Shown: positions 1 to 7,550 of the stretch, piece after piece
Position numbering within the stretch: position 1 is the stretch's first letter
Layout of the letters: each line of letters opens with the position of its first letter
Assembly: GCA_043782485.1 (NCBI GenBank)
Contig: JAYWAL010000083.1
Location: forward strand, 1-36,250
Reading direction: 5' to 3'
Length of the DNA stretch: 36,250 nt
Origin: JANXUC01 sp043782485
GTDB lineage: Bacteria > Acidobacteriota > Terriglobia > Terriglobales > Acidobacteriaceae
Notes under the pieces: model-generated
Told to the model about the DNA's origin: nothing
What the model saw: only the letters and a program-made list of their open reading frames with translations
Databases searched by the model: none
Program-made: the position numbers and the translations under genes

Positions 1-153
1 CGGGTGGGAATGAGCGCGATCGAAGTGACCAGCTACCTCACTAAGAGCATTCACTATTCTTTGGATCTGGCTTGCTTAGAGGGGCTTCGTCTGTTCTACA
101 ACGACGCGGAAGCATGTGGGGCTCTGCCGAACGTGAAGTTCTCAGCGGAGTAG
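1..153 (+). CDS. mqnA: MqnA C-terminus (chorismate dehydratase), 5' truncated by window edge
   Basis: The frame starting at base 1 is open to a TAG at 151-153 and gives 50 residues with no start inside the window that would make a complete protein. The text includes SLDLACLEGLRLFYNDA followed by a short tail. This resembles the C-terminal helix of MqnA-type periplasmic-binding-fold enzymes, which end with a conserved 'Y-L-D-x-x-C-L-x-G-L-x-L-F-Y' helix. MqnA converts chorismate to 3-enolpyruvyl-benzoate, the first futalosine-pathway step to menaquinone, in the cytoplasm. The call is supported by two later genes of the same route on the same strand, mqnC (3163) and mqnD (8367). The gene converges on the hydrolase ending at 166 with only 12 bases between them. 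The identification rests on a short tail, so an unrelated protein is possible. Confidence 0.7.
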   Translation, partial: RVGMSAIEVTSYLTKSIHYSLDLACLEGLRLFYNDAEACGALPNVKFSAE

Positions 154-165
154 CGTCGTTTTCTA

Positions 166-1347
166 CTACCTTCCGGCTCCTGCTAAGTATAGGTCCGCAA
201 CCTTTAGCGCCAATGCCTCAGCGTCGAGGTCGGAACGGTTGCCGAGGACGACGACGGTCAGGTTGTCCTGCGTGAACCGCTCAATTGCTGTTTTGAAGCC
301 GACTGTGTCTCCGTAGTGCCACATGCGGGGGTGGCTCTGATGGGAGTTCAGGAACCATCCGAAGCCGTAAGCAACGGGTTCCCCGTTCAGAGGATCGGTG
401 TCTCCTGGGTCGCCGGCCCAGCCCGGCAGCGAACCATCCGGCAACTTGACTGGGGTAAGGGCCGGTTGCATCTCGGCTTGGCTGAGGAGCGAGTAGTGAG
501 CCAGAGCGTCGTCCCATCGGGCGAGGTCTTCGAGGTTCGAATAGACTCCCCCGTCGCCGAGCGTTGCGGAAGTGGAGCTTTGGTCGGTTTCTCGCATGGC
601 TCCGGATTCTTGGGAATGGCCGTAGGCGCGATTAGGAACTTGGTTGGTGCCTTGGATGTAGGCCAGAGTGTGATTCATTTTGAGTGGGCGAAAGATGCGT
701 TCGCTCAAAAAATCGGCCAAGGGCTTGCCGGACACCTTTCCAACTACCAGCCCTAAAACCACGTATCCGGAATTGCTGTAAGACCAACTCGTGCCGGGAG
801 CGAATTTGCCACTCGTCGCGGCTTCGAGCAGCGCCAGCACTTCGGCATCCTGGATCTGGTGCGTTTCAGTCCACTTCGGCGGCTTTCCGGCCGAAATCAG
901 ATCCATTAGACCTTCGTAGTCGGGTAGGCCGGAGGTGTGGTTCAGTAGGTTCCGGATGGTGATGGCTTGCCCGTACTTTGGAAAATCCGGAAACACATCG
1001 GTTAGGCGCTCGTCGTAGCGGAGCCTTCCGTCGTGGACTAAAAGCATGATGGCCAGGGCTGTGAATTGCTTGGTGCAGGAGGCGAGGCGAAAGTTAGTCT
1101 GCGGGTCGATGGCGGTTCGCGTTCGCAGGTCTCGCAGTCCGTAGACCCGTTGGACGAGGGTTCGTCCGTTCTTCCGGACTAAGACTGCCGCGCCCGCGGA
1201 GTGCGTGTCAGAAGTCGCGGCGAAGATGCGGTCGATCTTGCCTTCGGTCGAGGAGGTGTGACTTTCGCTCGTCGGAATCTGGCTCCAGGACGCCGACGCG
1301 AGCGCGGTCAGGATGAAGAAACATACAAGGCGGAGTCTGGGAATCAT
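166..1347 (-). CDS. Secreted serine hydrolase, beta-lactamase class C / PBP-like family
   Basis: 393 residues. A charged start (MIPRLR) and hydrophobic stretch to about residue 22 look like a Sec signal peptide. The penicillin-recognising serine hydrolase motifs are all present: SCTK at 90-93 (SxxK nucleophile and lysine), YSN at 190-192 (YxN), and HYG at 344-346 (HxG, replacing KTG as in class C enzymes and esterases). The length is normal for the family, which covers beta-lactamases, D-aminopeptidases, esterases and DD-peptidases. The substrate cannot be told from the sequence; a periplasmic peptidase or esterase role is as likely as beta-lactam hydrolysis. The start is favoured by GGAAAGAG about 5 bases upstream. 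It is monocistronic, and the next gene on its strand ends 360 bases upstream. Confidence 0.88.
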   Translation of the reverse strand: MIPRLRLVCFFILTALASASWSQIPTSESHTSSTEGKIDRIFAATSDTHSAGAAVLVRKNGRTLVQRVYGLRDLRTRTAIDPQTNFRLASCTKQFTALAIMLLVHDGRLRYDERLTDVFPDFPKYGQAITIRNLLNHTSGLPDYEGLMDLISAGKPPKWTETHQIQDAEVLALLEAATSGKFAPGTSWSYSNSGYVVLGLVVGKVSGKPLADFLSERIFRPLKMNHTLAYIQGTNQVPNRAYGHSQESGAMRETDQSSTSATLGDGGVYSNLEDLARWDDALAHYSLLSQAEMQPALTPVKLPDGSLPGWAGDPGDTDPLNGEPVAYGFGWFLNSHQSHPRMWHYGDTVGFKTAIERFTQDNLTVVVLGNRSDLDAEALALKVADLYLAGAGR

Positions 1348-1707
1348 CGATTCTCTTTCCTCTTTTCCAGCAAAGCCATGCTATCAACAGTGCCGGCTAC
1401 CGCCACAATCAGATGCAGAGCGTCCAGGCCGGGTTTTGGACGGTTGCTTCTCTCGAACCCAAGCGGAGATCTCATTCCGACTTCCCCCTCTGTCCTCGTC
1501 ACAAGCGATGAAGCGTTGGGTCGGATCAGGAAGCTCAAGGTTGAAAATTGGGCGAAGGGATCGTAGGCGCGATGGGGTGTTCCTGAAAGCGATCGTTTCA
1601 GTTTATTCTTCGGCGCAAAGGCCAACCTTGCGATAGTGTGCCAGCAGCATCGCCTCTCGCCTCTGAACACGCCGAGGGTCGGGCACCCAGCCCCAGCCCC
1701 ATGCGTT
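1348..1707. other. Intergenic stretch without a supported gene
   Basis: 360 bases lie between two minus-strand genes. A minus-strand open frame crosses the stretch (ending at 1344), but it has no family resemblance, its composition is Arg/Pro/Ser-rich, and it overlaps the secreted-protein gene by about 77 bases, so I reject it. A short G/C-rich run near 1673-1700 with a GGGTGCCC-like word (minus strand) resembles dispersed repeat debris. The purine-rich ribosome site of the hydrolase lies at its left end. Nothing else is visible. Confidence 0.5.
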
Positions 1708-2262
1708 CTACCGAGAGAGAGCGCGAATCTGCTCGGCGGTTGAGATCTTGATGGCTGATTTTGCGGCCACATCTTTTGCTGCATCGCTGACGATCAGCTT
1801 AATGTTTTTGCGGTAGGTAAAAACATTCCCCATATGGTGTGTGGCCGAACCTTCTACGGTTTGGATCCATAGGGTTTTGCCGGATTGGTCTTTCGCAGTC
1901 CATTGCAAATAGATATCCAGATCGCGGTCGGAAAAGGCCCACCGCCCTTGAGTTGCGCCGGTATTCGCAAAGGTTGGAATCAGAACCAGTCGTGCCTCTG
2001 CGGTTTTTGGAACTTCCGGCACCGAGGTTAGTTTGTCAAAAACAGTTTTGAGCGCTGCCTCCAGCTCCGGGCAGACAGCTTTACCCACCTCCGCCATTCC
2101 CAGCTTGGTGGCACAAAAGTCGGGAGTGAGGACGACAACTGCACCCACAGACAGTTTGGTGCTGGTTGCCGGCGAGGCTTGGGCAAAGGCGGGGATGTGC
2201 GCCACGGCACACGCGAGAAGACTGTACGTGAAAGCCAGATAATGTCGGGACGCGCGACGCAT
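1708..2262 (-). CDS. Secreted hypothetical protein (second gene of a two-gene operon)
   Basis: 184 residues from the ATG at 2262. I prefer this start over the TTG two codons upstream, because a strong AAGGGGG stands about 8 bases before the ATG. The first ~27 residues (MRRASRHYLAF...AFAQA) form a typical signal peptide with an AxA cleavage site, so the product is periplasmic or exported. The mature part has two cysteines (in DFCATK and AVCPEL) spaced so that a disulfide is possible. It has alternating beta-type segments and the phrases LQWTAKDQSGKTLW and ATHHMGNVFTYRKN. I recall similar small secreted proteins of unknown function in acidobacteria but cannot name a domain. Its ribosome site overlaps the TAA of the upstream gene (ends 2275), so the two are probably co-transcribed. 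Confidence 0.72.
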   Translation of the reverse strand: MRRASRHYLAFTYSLLACAVAHIPAFAQASPATSTKLSVGAVVVLTPDFCATKLGMAEVGKAVCPELEAALKTVFDKLTSVPEVPKTAEARLVLIPTFANTGATQGRWAFSDRDLDIYLQWTAKDQSGKTLWIQTVEGSATHHMGNVFTYRKNIKLIVSDAAKDVAAKSAIKISTAEQIRALSR

Positions 2263-2274
2263 TTCCAATCCCCC

Positions 2275-2877
2275 TTAGAACATCAAATTCAGATCGAATG
2301 TTTCGCTGGTGCCAGCCTTGCCGATTGGAACCCGCAGCGTAATTTTGGCCCGTGGAGAGTTCTTATCAATGGGAATGAAGAGAAAGCCGCTCGCGGATGC
2401 TCCGGGAGCCAGCGTCGTGCTTTGGATTTCTTTTTTCATCAAGTTCTGGCGAACGATGGAAGCGGGGGCGGCGATTTGGGCCGCAACAAGCGAACCTATC
2501 AGCGGGATTAGATCAACAGTGACCAGCTTTGCTGCGCCCGGGCCGATTTGGACAGCGGGAATCGAGGAATTCGCGGTTCCGTAAGTAATTTTAGTTTTGT
2601 CAAACAGCAAGGTGTCGGTGCCTGTTCCGTTTTCGATCACAAGAAAGACCGGGACGAAACCCTTCTTTCCCAGTTGCGCCCGGAAGTATGTCACTTGTCT
2701 TTGGGAGTCTTCGACGGGCGTGAGGCCGACGGTTACACCCTTGTTCTCAGCGGAAACACTGCATTTCCTGGCGGATGTGACTGGGAAGTCGGGGAACGTG
2801 GATTCCGCGAATGCGAACTGGAATGCCAAGAGTAGGCAAAAGCTGAGGACCGTCGTTCTCACGGTCGAACTATACAT
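2275..2877 (-). CDS. Secreted hypothetical protein (first gene of a two-gene operon)
   Basis: 200 residues from the ATG at 2877. The open frame extends further upstream to 3042, but that extension runs through a dispersed repeat (it spells the tell-tale ACPERSRRG) and is not coding. The first 24 residues (MYSSTVRTTVLS...FAFAES) look like a signal peptide. The mature region is beta-rich with no recognised motif. A stretch around PLIGSLVAAQIAAPA is hydrophobic, and the tail (LRVPIGKAGTSETFDLNLMF) alternates as in a beta-sandwich. No family is recognised. The 12-base gap to the downstream secreted protein suggests joint expression and perhaps joint action in the envelope. No clear Shine-Dalgarno precedes the ATG. 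Confidence 0.65.
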   Translation of the reverse strand: MYSSTVRTTVLSFCLLLAFQFAFAESTFPDFPVTSARKCSVSAENKGVTVGLTPVEDSQRQVTYFRAQLGKKGFVPVFLVIENGTGTDTLLFDKTKITYGTANSSIPAVQIGPGAAKLVTVDLIPLIGSLVAAQIAAPASIVRQNLMKKEIQSTTLAPGASASGFLFIPIDKNSPRAKITLRVPIGKAGTSETFDLNLMF

Positions 2878-2983
2878 CCGATTCGGGCGGGTTGAAAGGT
2901 AGGACGACGGAAAGCAGGTGTCAGTTGAGCTTTTTGTGACAAGAGATTGGTCGGAATGGCGCTGGCCACTCCCTAAACCCCCG

Positions 2984-3010
2984 CCCCTTCGACTTCGCTC
3001 AGGGCAGGCT
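2984..3010 (+). repeat. Dispersed repeat, 'CCTTCGACT-CGCTCAGG' family, copy 1
   Basis: The core CCTTCGACTTCGCTCAGG lies in the gap before mqnC. Read in frame on the other strand it spells PERSRR, a peptide often mis-annotated in bacterial proteins because this repeat is so widespread. Other members here are 4226-4253 (inverted), 4342-4400 and 28421-28448. It has no coding capacity. Confidence 0.7.
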
Positions 3011-3105
3011 CTGTCGCACAGAACGCGACGAGGATGGAGCACCCCCCAACCTGATCTCCTCGCTCCTCAAATGCTCCTCGATTTGGCCTTCCACGCCGCT
3101 CCCTG

Positions 3106-3135
3106 TAAAATCTAGGGTTCACAGTGAACGTTCAC
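3106..3135 (+). promoter_or_regulatory. Candidate mqnC promoter -10 with overlapping palindromic operator
   Basis: TAAAAT at 3106-3111 is a good -10 hexamer. Immediately downstream, where transcription would begin, lie nested palindromes: GTTCAC-A-GTGAAC at 3117-3129 and the perfect 12-mer GTGAACGTTCAC at 3124-3135. A regulator bound there would sit on the start site. No convincing -35 box is seen. This is inferred from pattern only. Confidence 0.35.
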
Positions 3136-3162
3136 GGGTGTTCGTTCGCAGGAGTCCCCAGC

Positions 3163-4209
3163 ATGTCCCTAACCAAGCAGCAAGCGCTCGACCTCTTTAA
3201 CTCCGACGATTTGATTGGCATTGGCATGGAGGCCAACACCCTGCGGCGGAAGCTGCATCCGGAGGGGGTGGCTACGTATGTCATCGACCGGAATATCAAT
3301 TACACGAATTTCTGCACGGAATACTGCACCTTCTGCGCGTTTTATCGTCCCTTGAAAGGGCCTGCGGCAAAAGAAGGGTACATTCTCGACTTCGAGACGA
3401 TTTACGCGAAGATTGGCGAAACCGTGGAGATGGGCGGGACGGGCGTGTTGATGCAGGGCGGGCTGCATCCGGATTTGAAGATTAACTGGCATGAGCGGCT
3501 GCTGCGCGGGGTGCGGGAGCGGTTTCCGCAGGTGCATTTGCATTGCTATTCGGCGTCGGAGATTTTGGCGATTGCGGAATATAGCTCGCTGAGCCTGCGG
3601 GATACGATTGTGCGGCTACGGGATGCAGGCCTCGATTCGATTCCTGGCGGCGGGGCGGAGATTTTGGATGATGAAGTCCGGCACAAGATTGCGCGGTTGA
3701 AGTGCCTGACCGAGGACTGGATTTCGGTGCATCGAACGGCGCATCAGTTGGGGATGCGTACTACGGCGACGATGATGTTTGGCGTGGGCGAGAGTTATGA
3801 GCATCGGATTAATCACTTCCAGGCGCTGTATGATTTGCAGGAAGAGACAGGCGGGTTTACGGCGTTTATTCCTTGGAGCTTCCAGCCGCAGAACACGGCT
3901 TTGGGTGGGCGCAAGTGGGATGAGGCTACGGCTGTGGAGTATTTAAAGGTGTTGGCGATTTCGCGGCTGTTCTTGTCGAACATCAAGAATGTGCAGGCCA
4001 GCTGGGTGACGCAGGGGTTGAAGGTGTGCCAGATGGGGTTGCGGTTTGGCGGGAATGATGTGGGGTCCGTCATGCTGGAAGAGAATGTGGTGCGGGCCGC
4101 TGGTGTGACGAACTCTACGACTGAGGAAGAGTTGCGGCGGATTATTCGGGATGCTGGGTTTCGTCCGGCGCAGCGGGATACTTTGTATCGGCAGTATTTT
4201 TTGAATTAG
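3163..4209 (+). CDS. mqnC: MqnC, cyclic dehypoxanthinyl futalosine synthase (radical SAM)
   Basis: 348 residues. The cytoplasmic radical-SAM enzyme MqnC cyclises dehypoxanthine futalosine in futalosine-dependent menaquinone synthesis. The [4Fe-4S] motif CX3CX2C is C51-C55-C58 (NFCTEYCTFCAFYRP). Further family signatures are IDRNINYTN just before it, LMQGGLHPDLK, LDSIPGGGAEIL, TTATMMFG and FIPWSFQPQNT. These distinguish it from the related MqnE and from CofG/CofH. The start is the ATG at 3163, with AGGAG at 3150-3154; a GTG at 3124 is in frame but lies inside the palindrome and has no ribosome site. The length matches the family. mqnA (partial) and mqnD flank it at distance on the same strand. 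The downstream gap holds an inverted pair of dispersed repeats. Confidence 0.95.
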   Translation: MSLTKQQALDLFNSDDLIGIGMEANTLRRKLHPEGVATYVIDRNINYTNFCTEYCTFCAFYRPLKGPAAKEGYILDFETIYAKIGETVEMGGTGVLMQGGLHPDLKINWHERLLRGVRERFPQVHLHCYSASEILAIAEYSSLSLRDTIVRLRDAGLDSIPGGGAEILDDEVRHKIARLKCLTEDWISVHRTAHQLGMRTTATMMFGVGESYEHRINHFQALYDLQEETGGFTAFIPWSFQPQNTALGGRKWDEATAVEYLKVLAISRLFLSNIKNVQASWVTQGLKVCQMGLRFGGNDVGSVMLEENVVRAAGVTNSTTEEELRRIIRDAGFRPAQRDTLYRQYFLN

Positions 4210-4225
4210 GGTTTCTCTCTCCCTT

Positions 4226-4253
4226 GTCATTCTGCGCGTAGCGAAGAATCCCC
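4226..4253 (-). repeat. Dispersed repeat, 'CCTTCGACT-CGCTCAGG' family, inverted copy
   Basis: Read on the minus strand this is GGGATTCTTCGCTACGCGCAGAATGAC split over 28 bases. It matches the plus-strand copies at 4342-4400 and 28421-28448 with a few changes. It sits 13 bases after the mqnC stop and faces the copy about 90 bases downstream, so the pair can fold into a long stem in an mqnC transcript. Confidence 0.65.
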
Positions 4254-4341
4254 GGGGTGCTGGTAGCGGGTGGGGTGGTTCCGGCTTTCTTGCGAGAATT
4301 CGGTTAGAAGCTGGAGAGCGTCAGATGAGTTGCTATGGCAG

Positions 4342-4400
4342 GGGTCCTTCGACTGCGGAATGCCTTCACTTCGTGAAGGCATTCCTACGCTCAGGATGAC
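4342..4400 (+). repeat. Dispersed repeat copy interrupted by a perfect hairpin
   Basis: The repeat halves CCTTCGACT (4346-4354) and ACGCTCAGGATGAC (4387-4400) are contiguous in the copy at 28421-28448. Here they are separated by 32 bases (4355-4386) containing a perfect 13-bp inverted repeat, GGAATGCCTTCAC (4357-4369) and GTGAAGGCATTCC (4373-4385), with a 3-base loop. There is no T-run after it, so it is not a classical terminator, although TTTTTA follows at 4405. Confidence 0.7.
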
Positions 4401-4491
4401 TGCCTTTTTAGATGAATAGTCTTTGATAAGTTAGGAGTCTTTTCTGGGGTCCTGTTATTTCATTCTTTTTGCGCTGGCTGCGCCGAGTGGG

Positions 4492-6066
4492 TTGGGGCAT
4501 TACTTCCGGCATCATTTTCTGGATAAGACATTTCTTGGCCTGTACTCCATTGACCGCTTTGATGCCGCGCTGCTGACGCCTTATTTTTTGGTGCTCATTT
4601 TGCTGGCGGCGTATGGCGGGCATCGGTATTGGTTGGTTTATCTCTATTACAAAAACAAGAAAAACCAGACTACGGAGCCATTGGAGCGGTTTGCTCAGTT
4701 GCCGCGAGTGACTGTGCAGTTGCCGATTTTTAATGAGCAGTTTGTGATTGAGCGGTTGCTGGAATCGATTTGCAAACTGGATTATCCGAAGGACAAGCTC
4801 GACATTCAGCTACTGGACGACTCGACGGATGAGACCGTGGAGGTAGCGCGGGCTTTGGTGGAGCGCTATGCGGCGTTGGGGAATCCGGTGGTGCATATTC
4901 ATCGCACGAATCGCGAGGGGTATAAGGCTGGGGCGCTGGAGCATGGAATGGAGACGGCAAAGGGCGAGTTCATCGCCATCTTCGACGCCGACTTTACACC
5001 GCCGGAAGACTTTTTGATGAAGGTGATTCATCACTTCACCGACCCGAAGGTGGGGATGGTGCAAACGCGGTGGACGCACATCAACCGCTCGTATTCGTTC
5101 CTGACGCAGGTGGAAGCGATTCTGCTGGATGGTCATTTTGTTTTGGAACACTCCGGTCGGGCGCGAAGCGGGGTGTTTTTCAACTTCAACGGGACGGCTG
5201 GAATGTGGCGTCGGCAGGCCATTACGGACGGCGGCGGCTGGCAACACGATACTTTGACCGAGGACACGGATCTTTCCTATCGGGTTCAGTTGGCGGGATG
5301 GAAGTTTTTATATCTGCAAGACGTGGAGTGCCCTGCCGAGTTGCCAGTGGAGATGACAGCGTTCAAGACGCAGCAGGCGCGCTGGGCGAAGGGCCTGATT
5401 CAAACGGCGAAGAAGATTTTGCCGAAGGTACTGAAGAGCGACCAGCCGTTTCATACCAAGGCCGAGGCCTGGTTTCATCTGACGGCAAACCTAAGCTATC
5501 CCTTGATGATTGTGCTGTCCGTATTGTTGCTTCCCGCCATGATTATTCGCTTTTATCAGGGCTGGTTTCAGATGTTGTACATCGACTTTCCCTTGTTCAT
5601 GGCTTCGACATTTTCTGTGTCGAGTTTTTATTTGGTTTCGCAGAAGGAACTCTTCCCGGGAAAATGGTATCGGACGTTTCTGTATCTTCCCTTCTTAATG
5701 GCGCTGGGGATTGGCCTGACCGTGACGAATACGCGGGCGGTTTTGGAAGCTCTGGTGGGGAAAAAATCGGAATTTGTTCGCACGCCGAAGTATCGGGTGG
5801 AAACCAAGCTGGATAAAGTCCGCTCGACTAAATATCGGAAGCGGCTCAGCTGGGTGCCCTGGATTGAGCTGCTGATCGGAACGTATTTTGCATCGACAAT
5901 TTGGTATGCCATCGAGAATGACAACTTCTTTACGGTGCCGTTCCTGTTGCTTTTTGTGTTTGGGTATTGGTGTACGGGGTTGATGTCGCTGCTCCAGGGG
6001 CGCTTTACACGAGCGGCTAGGCCTTCGGGTGAGGGGCACGTGAAGCCGTATGCGGTAGGTGTCTGA
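4492..6066 (+). CDS. Membrane glycosyltransferase family 2 (cellulose-synthase-like)
   Basis: About 524 residues. A hydrophobic segment (about 27-48, LLTPYFLVLILLAAY) anchors the N-terminus. It is followed by a cytoplasmic GT-A domain (about 70-310) and several C-terminal membrane spans. The processive-GT2 signatures are complete: DDSTDE (109-114), DADF with DxD at 165-167, TED (256-258) as catalytic-base region, and QQARW (294-298, QxxRW). Such enzymes transfer sugars from nucleotide-sugar donors to an envelope glycan; candidates include a glucan/mannan synthase or a beta-glycosyl transferase. The polymer cannot be told. No ATG fits the N-terminus. I give the TTG at 4492, but the frame is open back to 4435, and AGGAG at 4433-4437 stands 6 bases before an in-frame CTG (4444) that would add a hydrophobic stretch. 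There is no PilZ domain and no bcs partner nearby. Confidence 0.88.
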   Translation: MGHYFRHHFLDKTFLGLYSIDRFDAALLTPYFLVLILLAAYGGHRYWLVYLYYKNKKNQTTEPLERFAQLPRVTVQLPIFNEQFVIERLLESICKLDYPKDKLDIQLLDDSTDETVEVARALVERYAALGNPVVHIHRTNREGYKAGALEHGMETAKGEFIAIFDADFTPPEDFLMKVIHHFTDPKVGMVQTRWTHINRSYSFLTQVEAILLDGHFVLEHSGRARSGVFFNFNGTAGMWRRQAITDGGGWQHDTLTEDTDLSYRVQLAGWKFLYLQDVECPAELPVEMTAFKTQQARWAKGLIQTAKKILPKVLKSDQPFHTKAEAWFHLTANLSYPLMIVLSVLLLPAMIIRFYQGWFQMLYIDFPLFMASTFSVSSFYLVSQKELFPGKWYRTFLYLPFLMALGIGLTVTNTRAVLEALVGKKSEFVRTPKYRVETKLDKVRSTKYRKRLSWVPWIELLIGTYFASTIWYAIENDNFFTVPFLLLFVFGYWCTGLMSLLQGRFTRAARPSGEGHVKPYAVGV

Positions 6067-6136
6067 ACGGAGTTTCGCTTCTTGGACGGACGGGGGCGGG
6101 CGTCCCCACGCAGAGCAGGCGTGCTTGCAAATGGGG

Positions 6137-6142
6137 TAAAAT
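6137..6142 (+). promoter_or_regulatory. -10 box adjacent to aminopeptidase start (leaderless type)
   Basis: TAAAAT ends 7 bases before the ATG at 6150 and there is no Shine-Dalgarno. Transcription from this hexamer would begin at or next to the start codon. The same arrangement is seen before asd and dapB in this window. No -35 box is evident. Confidence 0.4.
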
Positions 6143-6149
6143 CGCGCCC

Positions 6150-7511
6150 ATGCGCAAACTTCCGTTGTTCCTGCTGGCTGGTTCCCTGCTGTCCCTGGCC
6201 CTACCTTCCCTGGCGTTGGAACGCCAACCCAACTCTGACTACCGCGCGCGCCGTGAGGCTTTGGCCAAGAAGACTCCGGATGGCGTGACTGTGATCTTTG
6301 CCGCCGAGGAGGATGCCGGGGCTGCCAACGGCTTTCGCCAGAACAACAACTTCTACTACCTGACGGGCTGGAATGAGCCTGGAGCGGCGGTGCTGGTGGC
6401 TCCGGCTCGCGACGCCGTGGGCGCGCAGGCTGGGCACCCGTATACCGAGATCCTGTTACTACCTCCGCGCGACCTGCTGGAAGAGCGCTGGACTGGGCCG
6501 AAGCTGGGTCCGGATAGCGCCGACGCGCCTTCCGTGACCGGCTTTGACCACGTAGAGTCTTTAACCAAGCTAGACGAAGAGCTGCCGCGATTGCTCATGA
6601 AGGGCAAGACGGCGGCGGAGAATGACAAGGCTTACGTCGAGGTAACTGGGTCCGAGACGGTGGAGCCGGTTTCAGCGGGTTTGCTGGAGTGGCTAAAGCG
6701 GTCGCGAGCGATTCCGCTGCGCATTCAGACGGCCGATGCCAGGCCGCTGTTGGCGTCGCTGCGCACGGTGAAGGACGCGGGTGAGCTGGCGTTGATGAAG
6801 AAGGCGGCCGACGCTTCCGTGGCATCGCATCTGGCGGTGATGAAGGCGATCAAGCCGGGAATGAACGAGCGGGAGGTGGCCGCGCTTCTCAATTATGAGC
6901 AGGCAAAGCGTGGGTGCGAGCGAGTGGCATACTCGCCCATCGTCGGCTCCGGGCTGAATGGAACGGTGCTGCACTATTCGGACGACTCTGGGCCGATCAA
7001 CGCGGGCGATTTGGTGGTGATTGACGCGGCCGGTGAGTACTCGATGTACGCCGACGACATCACGCGGACGCTGCCAGCTTCGGGGAAATTCACGGCGCGG
7101 CAGCGGGAAGTTTATGACATTGTGCTGGGCGCGCAGCAGGCTGCGATCGCGGCGTTTCAGTCAGGTAAATCGACGATGGGCCGGAAGGGTGAGAACTCAC
7201 TCGATGCCGTGGCGCGGGAATACATCAAAACGCACGGCAAGGACTTGCACGGCGCGGCGCTGGATCAGTACTTCATTCACGGACTGGGCCACTACGTGGG
7301 GCTGTTTGTGCATGACGATAACGACTACACGGTGCCGCTGGGGCCCGGGGCTGTCTTCACCATTGAGCCGGGAATTTATATTCCGGAAGAGAAGTTTGGC
7401 GTGCGCATTGAGGACATGTTTTACGTGGCCGCCGACGGCAAGCTGGTAAAGATGACAGCGGCGCTGCCCAGTTTGGCGGATGAAGTCGAGAAGGCGATGG
7501 CGGGAAAGTAA
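6150..7511 (+). CDS. Secreted X-Pro aminopeptidase / prolidase (peptidase M24B)
   Basis: 453 residues. A signal peptide covers about residues 1-23 (MRKLPLFLLAGSLL...ALA), so the enzyme is likely periplasmic, unlike cytoplasmic PepP. Residues about 25-175 form the N-terminal creatinase/aminopeptidase P domain. The C-terminal 'pita-bread' domain has the five dinuclear metal ligands in canonical spacing: D292, D303, H381 (HGLGHYVG), E406 (IEPGIYI) and E421 (RIED). It should release N-terminal residues next to proline, or split X-Pro dipeptides; the family does not allow a firm choice. It stands alone, with a 5' gap of 83 bases holding G-rich repeat-like sequence and a -10-like TAAAAT. Confidence 0.92.
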   Translation: MRKLPLFLLAGSLLSLALPSLALERQPNSDYRARREALAKKTPDGVTVIFAAEEDAGAANGFRQNNNFYYLTGWNEPGAAVLVAPARDAVGAQAGHPYTEILLLPPRDLLEERWTGPKLGPDSADAPSVTGFDHVESLTKLDEELPRLLMKGKTAAENDKAYVEVTGSETVEPVSAGLLEWLKRSRAIPLRIQTADARPLLASLRTVKDAGELALMKKAADASVASHLAVMKAIKPGMNEREVAALLNYEQAKRGCERVAYSPIVGSGLNGTVLHYSDDSGPINAGDLVVIDAAGEYSMYADDITRTLPASGKFTARQREVYDIVLGAQQAAIAAFQSGKSTMGRKGENSLDAVAREYIKTHGKDLHGAALDQYFIHGLGHYVGLFVHDDNDYTVPLGPGAVFTIEPGIYIPEEKFGVRIEDMFYVAADGKLVKMTAALPSLADEVEKAMAGK

Positions 7512-7550
7512 ACCCTGGGAAACGAAAGTTCTTTGATATCCTAAGAACTT

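Noticed and set aside
1344..1784. 146-residue minus-strand open frame
   Set aside because: It overlaps a gene with a clear signal peptide by about 77 bases, has Arg/Pro/Ser-rich low-information sequence, no ribosome site and no family match.
2878..3042. N-terminal extension of the 2275-2877 protein
   Set aside because: It is translated from a dispersed repeat (ACPERSRRG), and the signal peptide starts at 2877.
5070..5816. 248-residue plus-strand frame inside the glycosyltransferase
   Set aside because: Overlaps the GT2 catalytic domain in another frame. Its sequence is Gly/Ser/Val-rich with no motif, while the GT2 motifs are complete.
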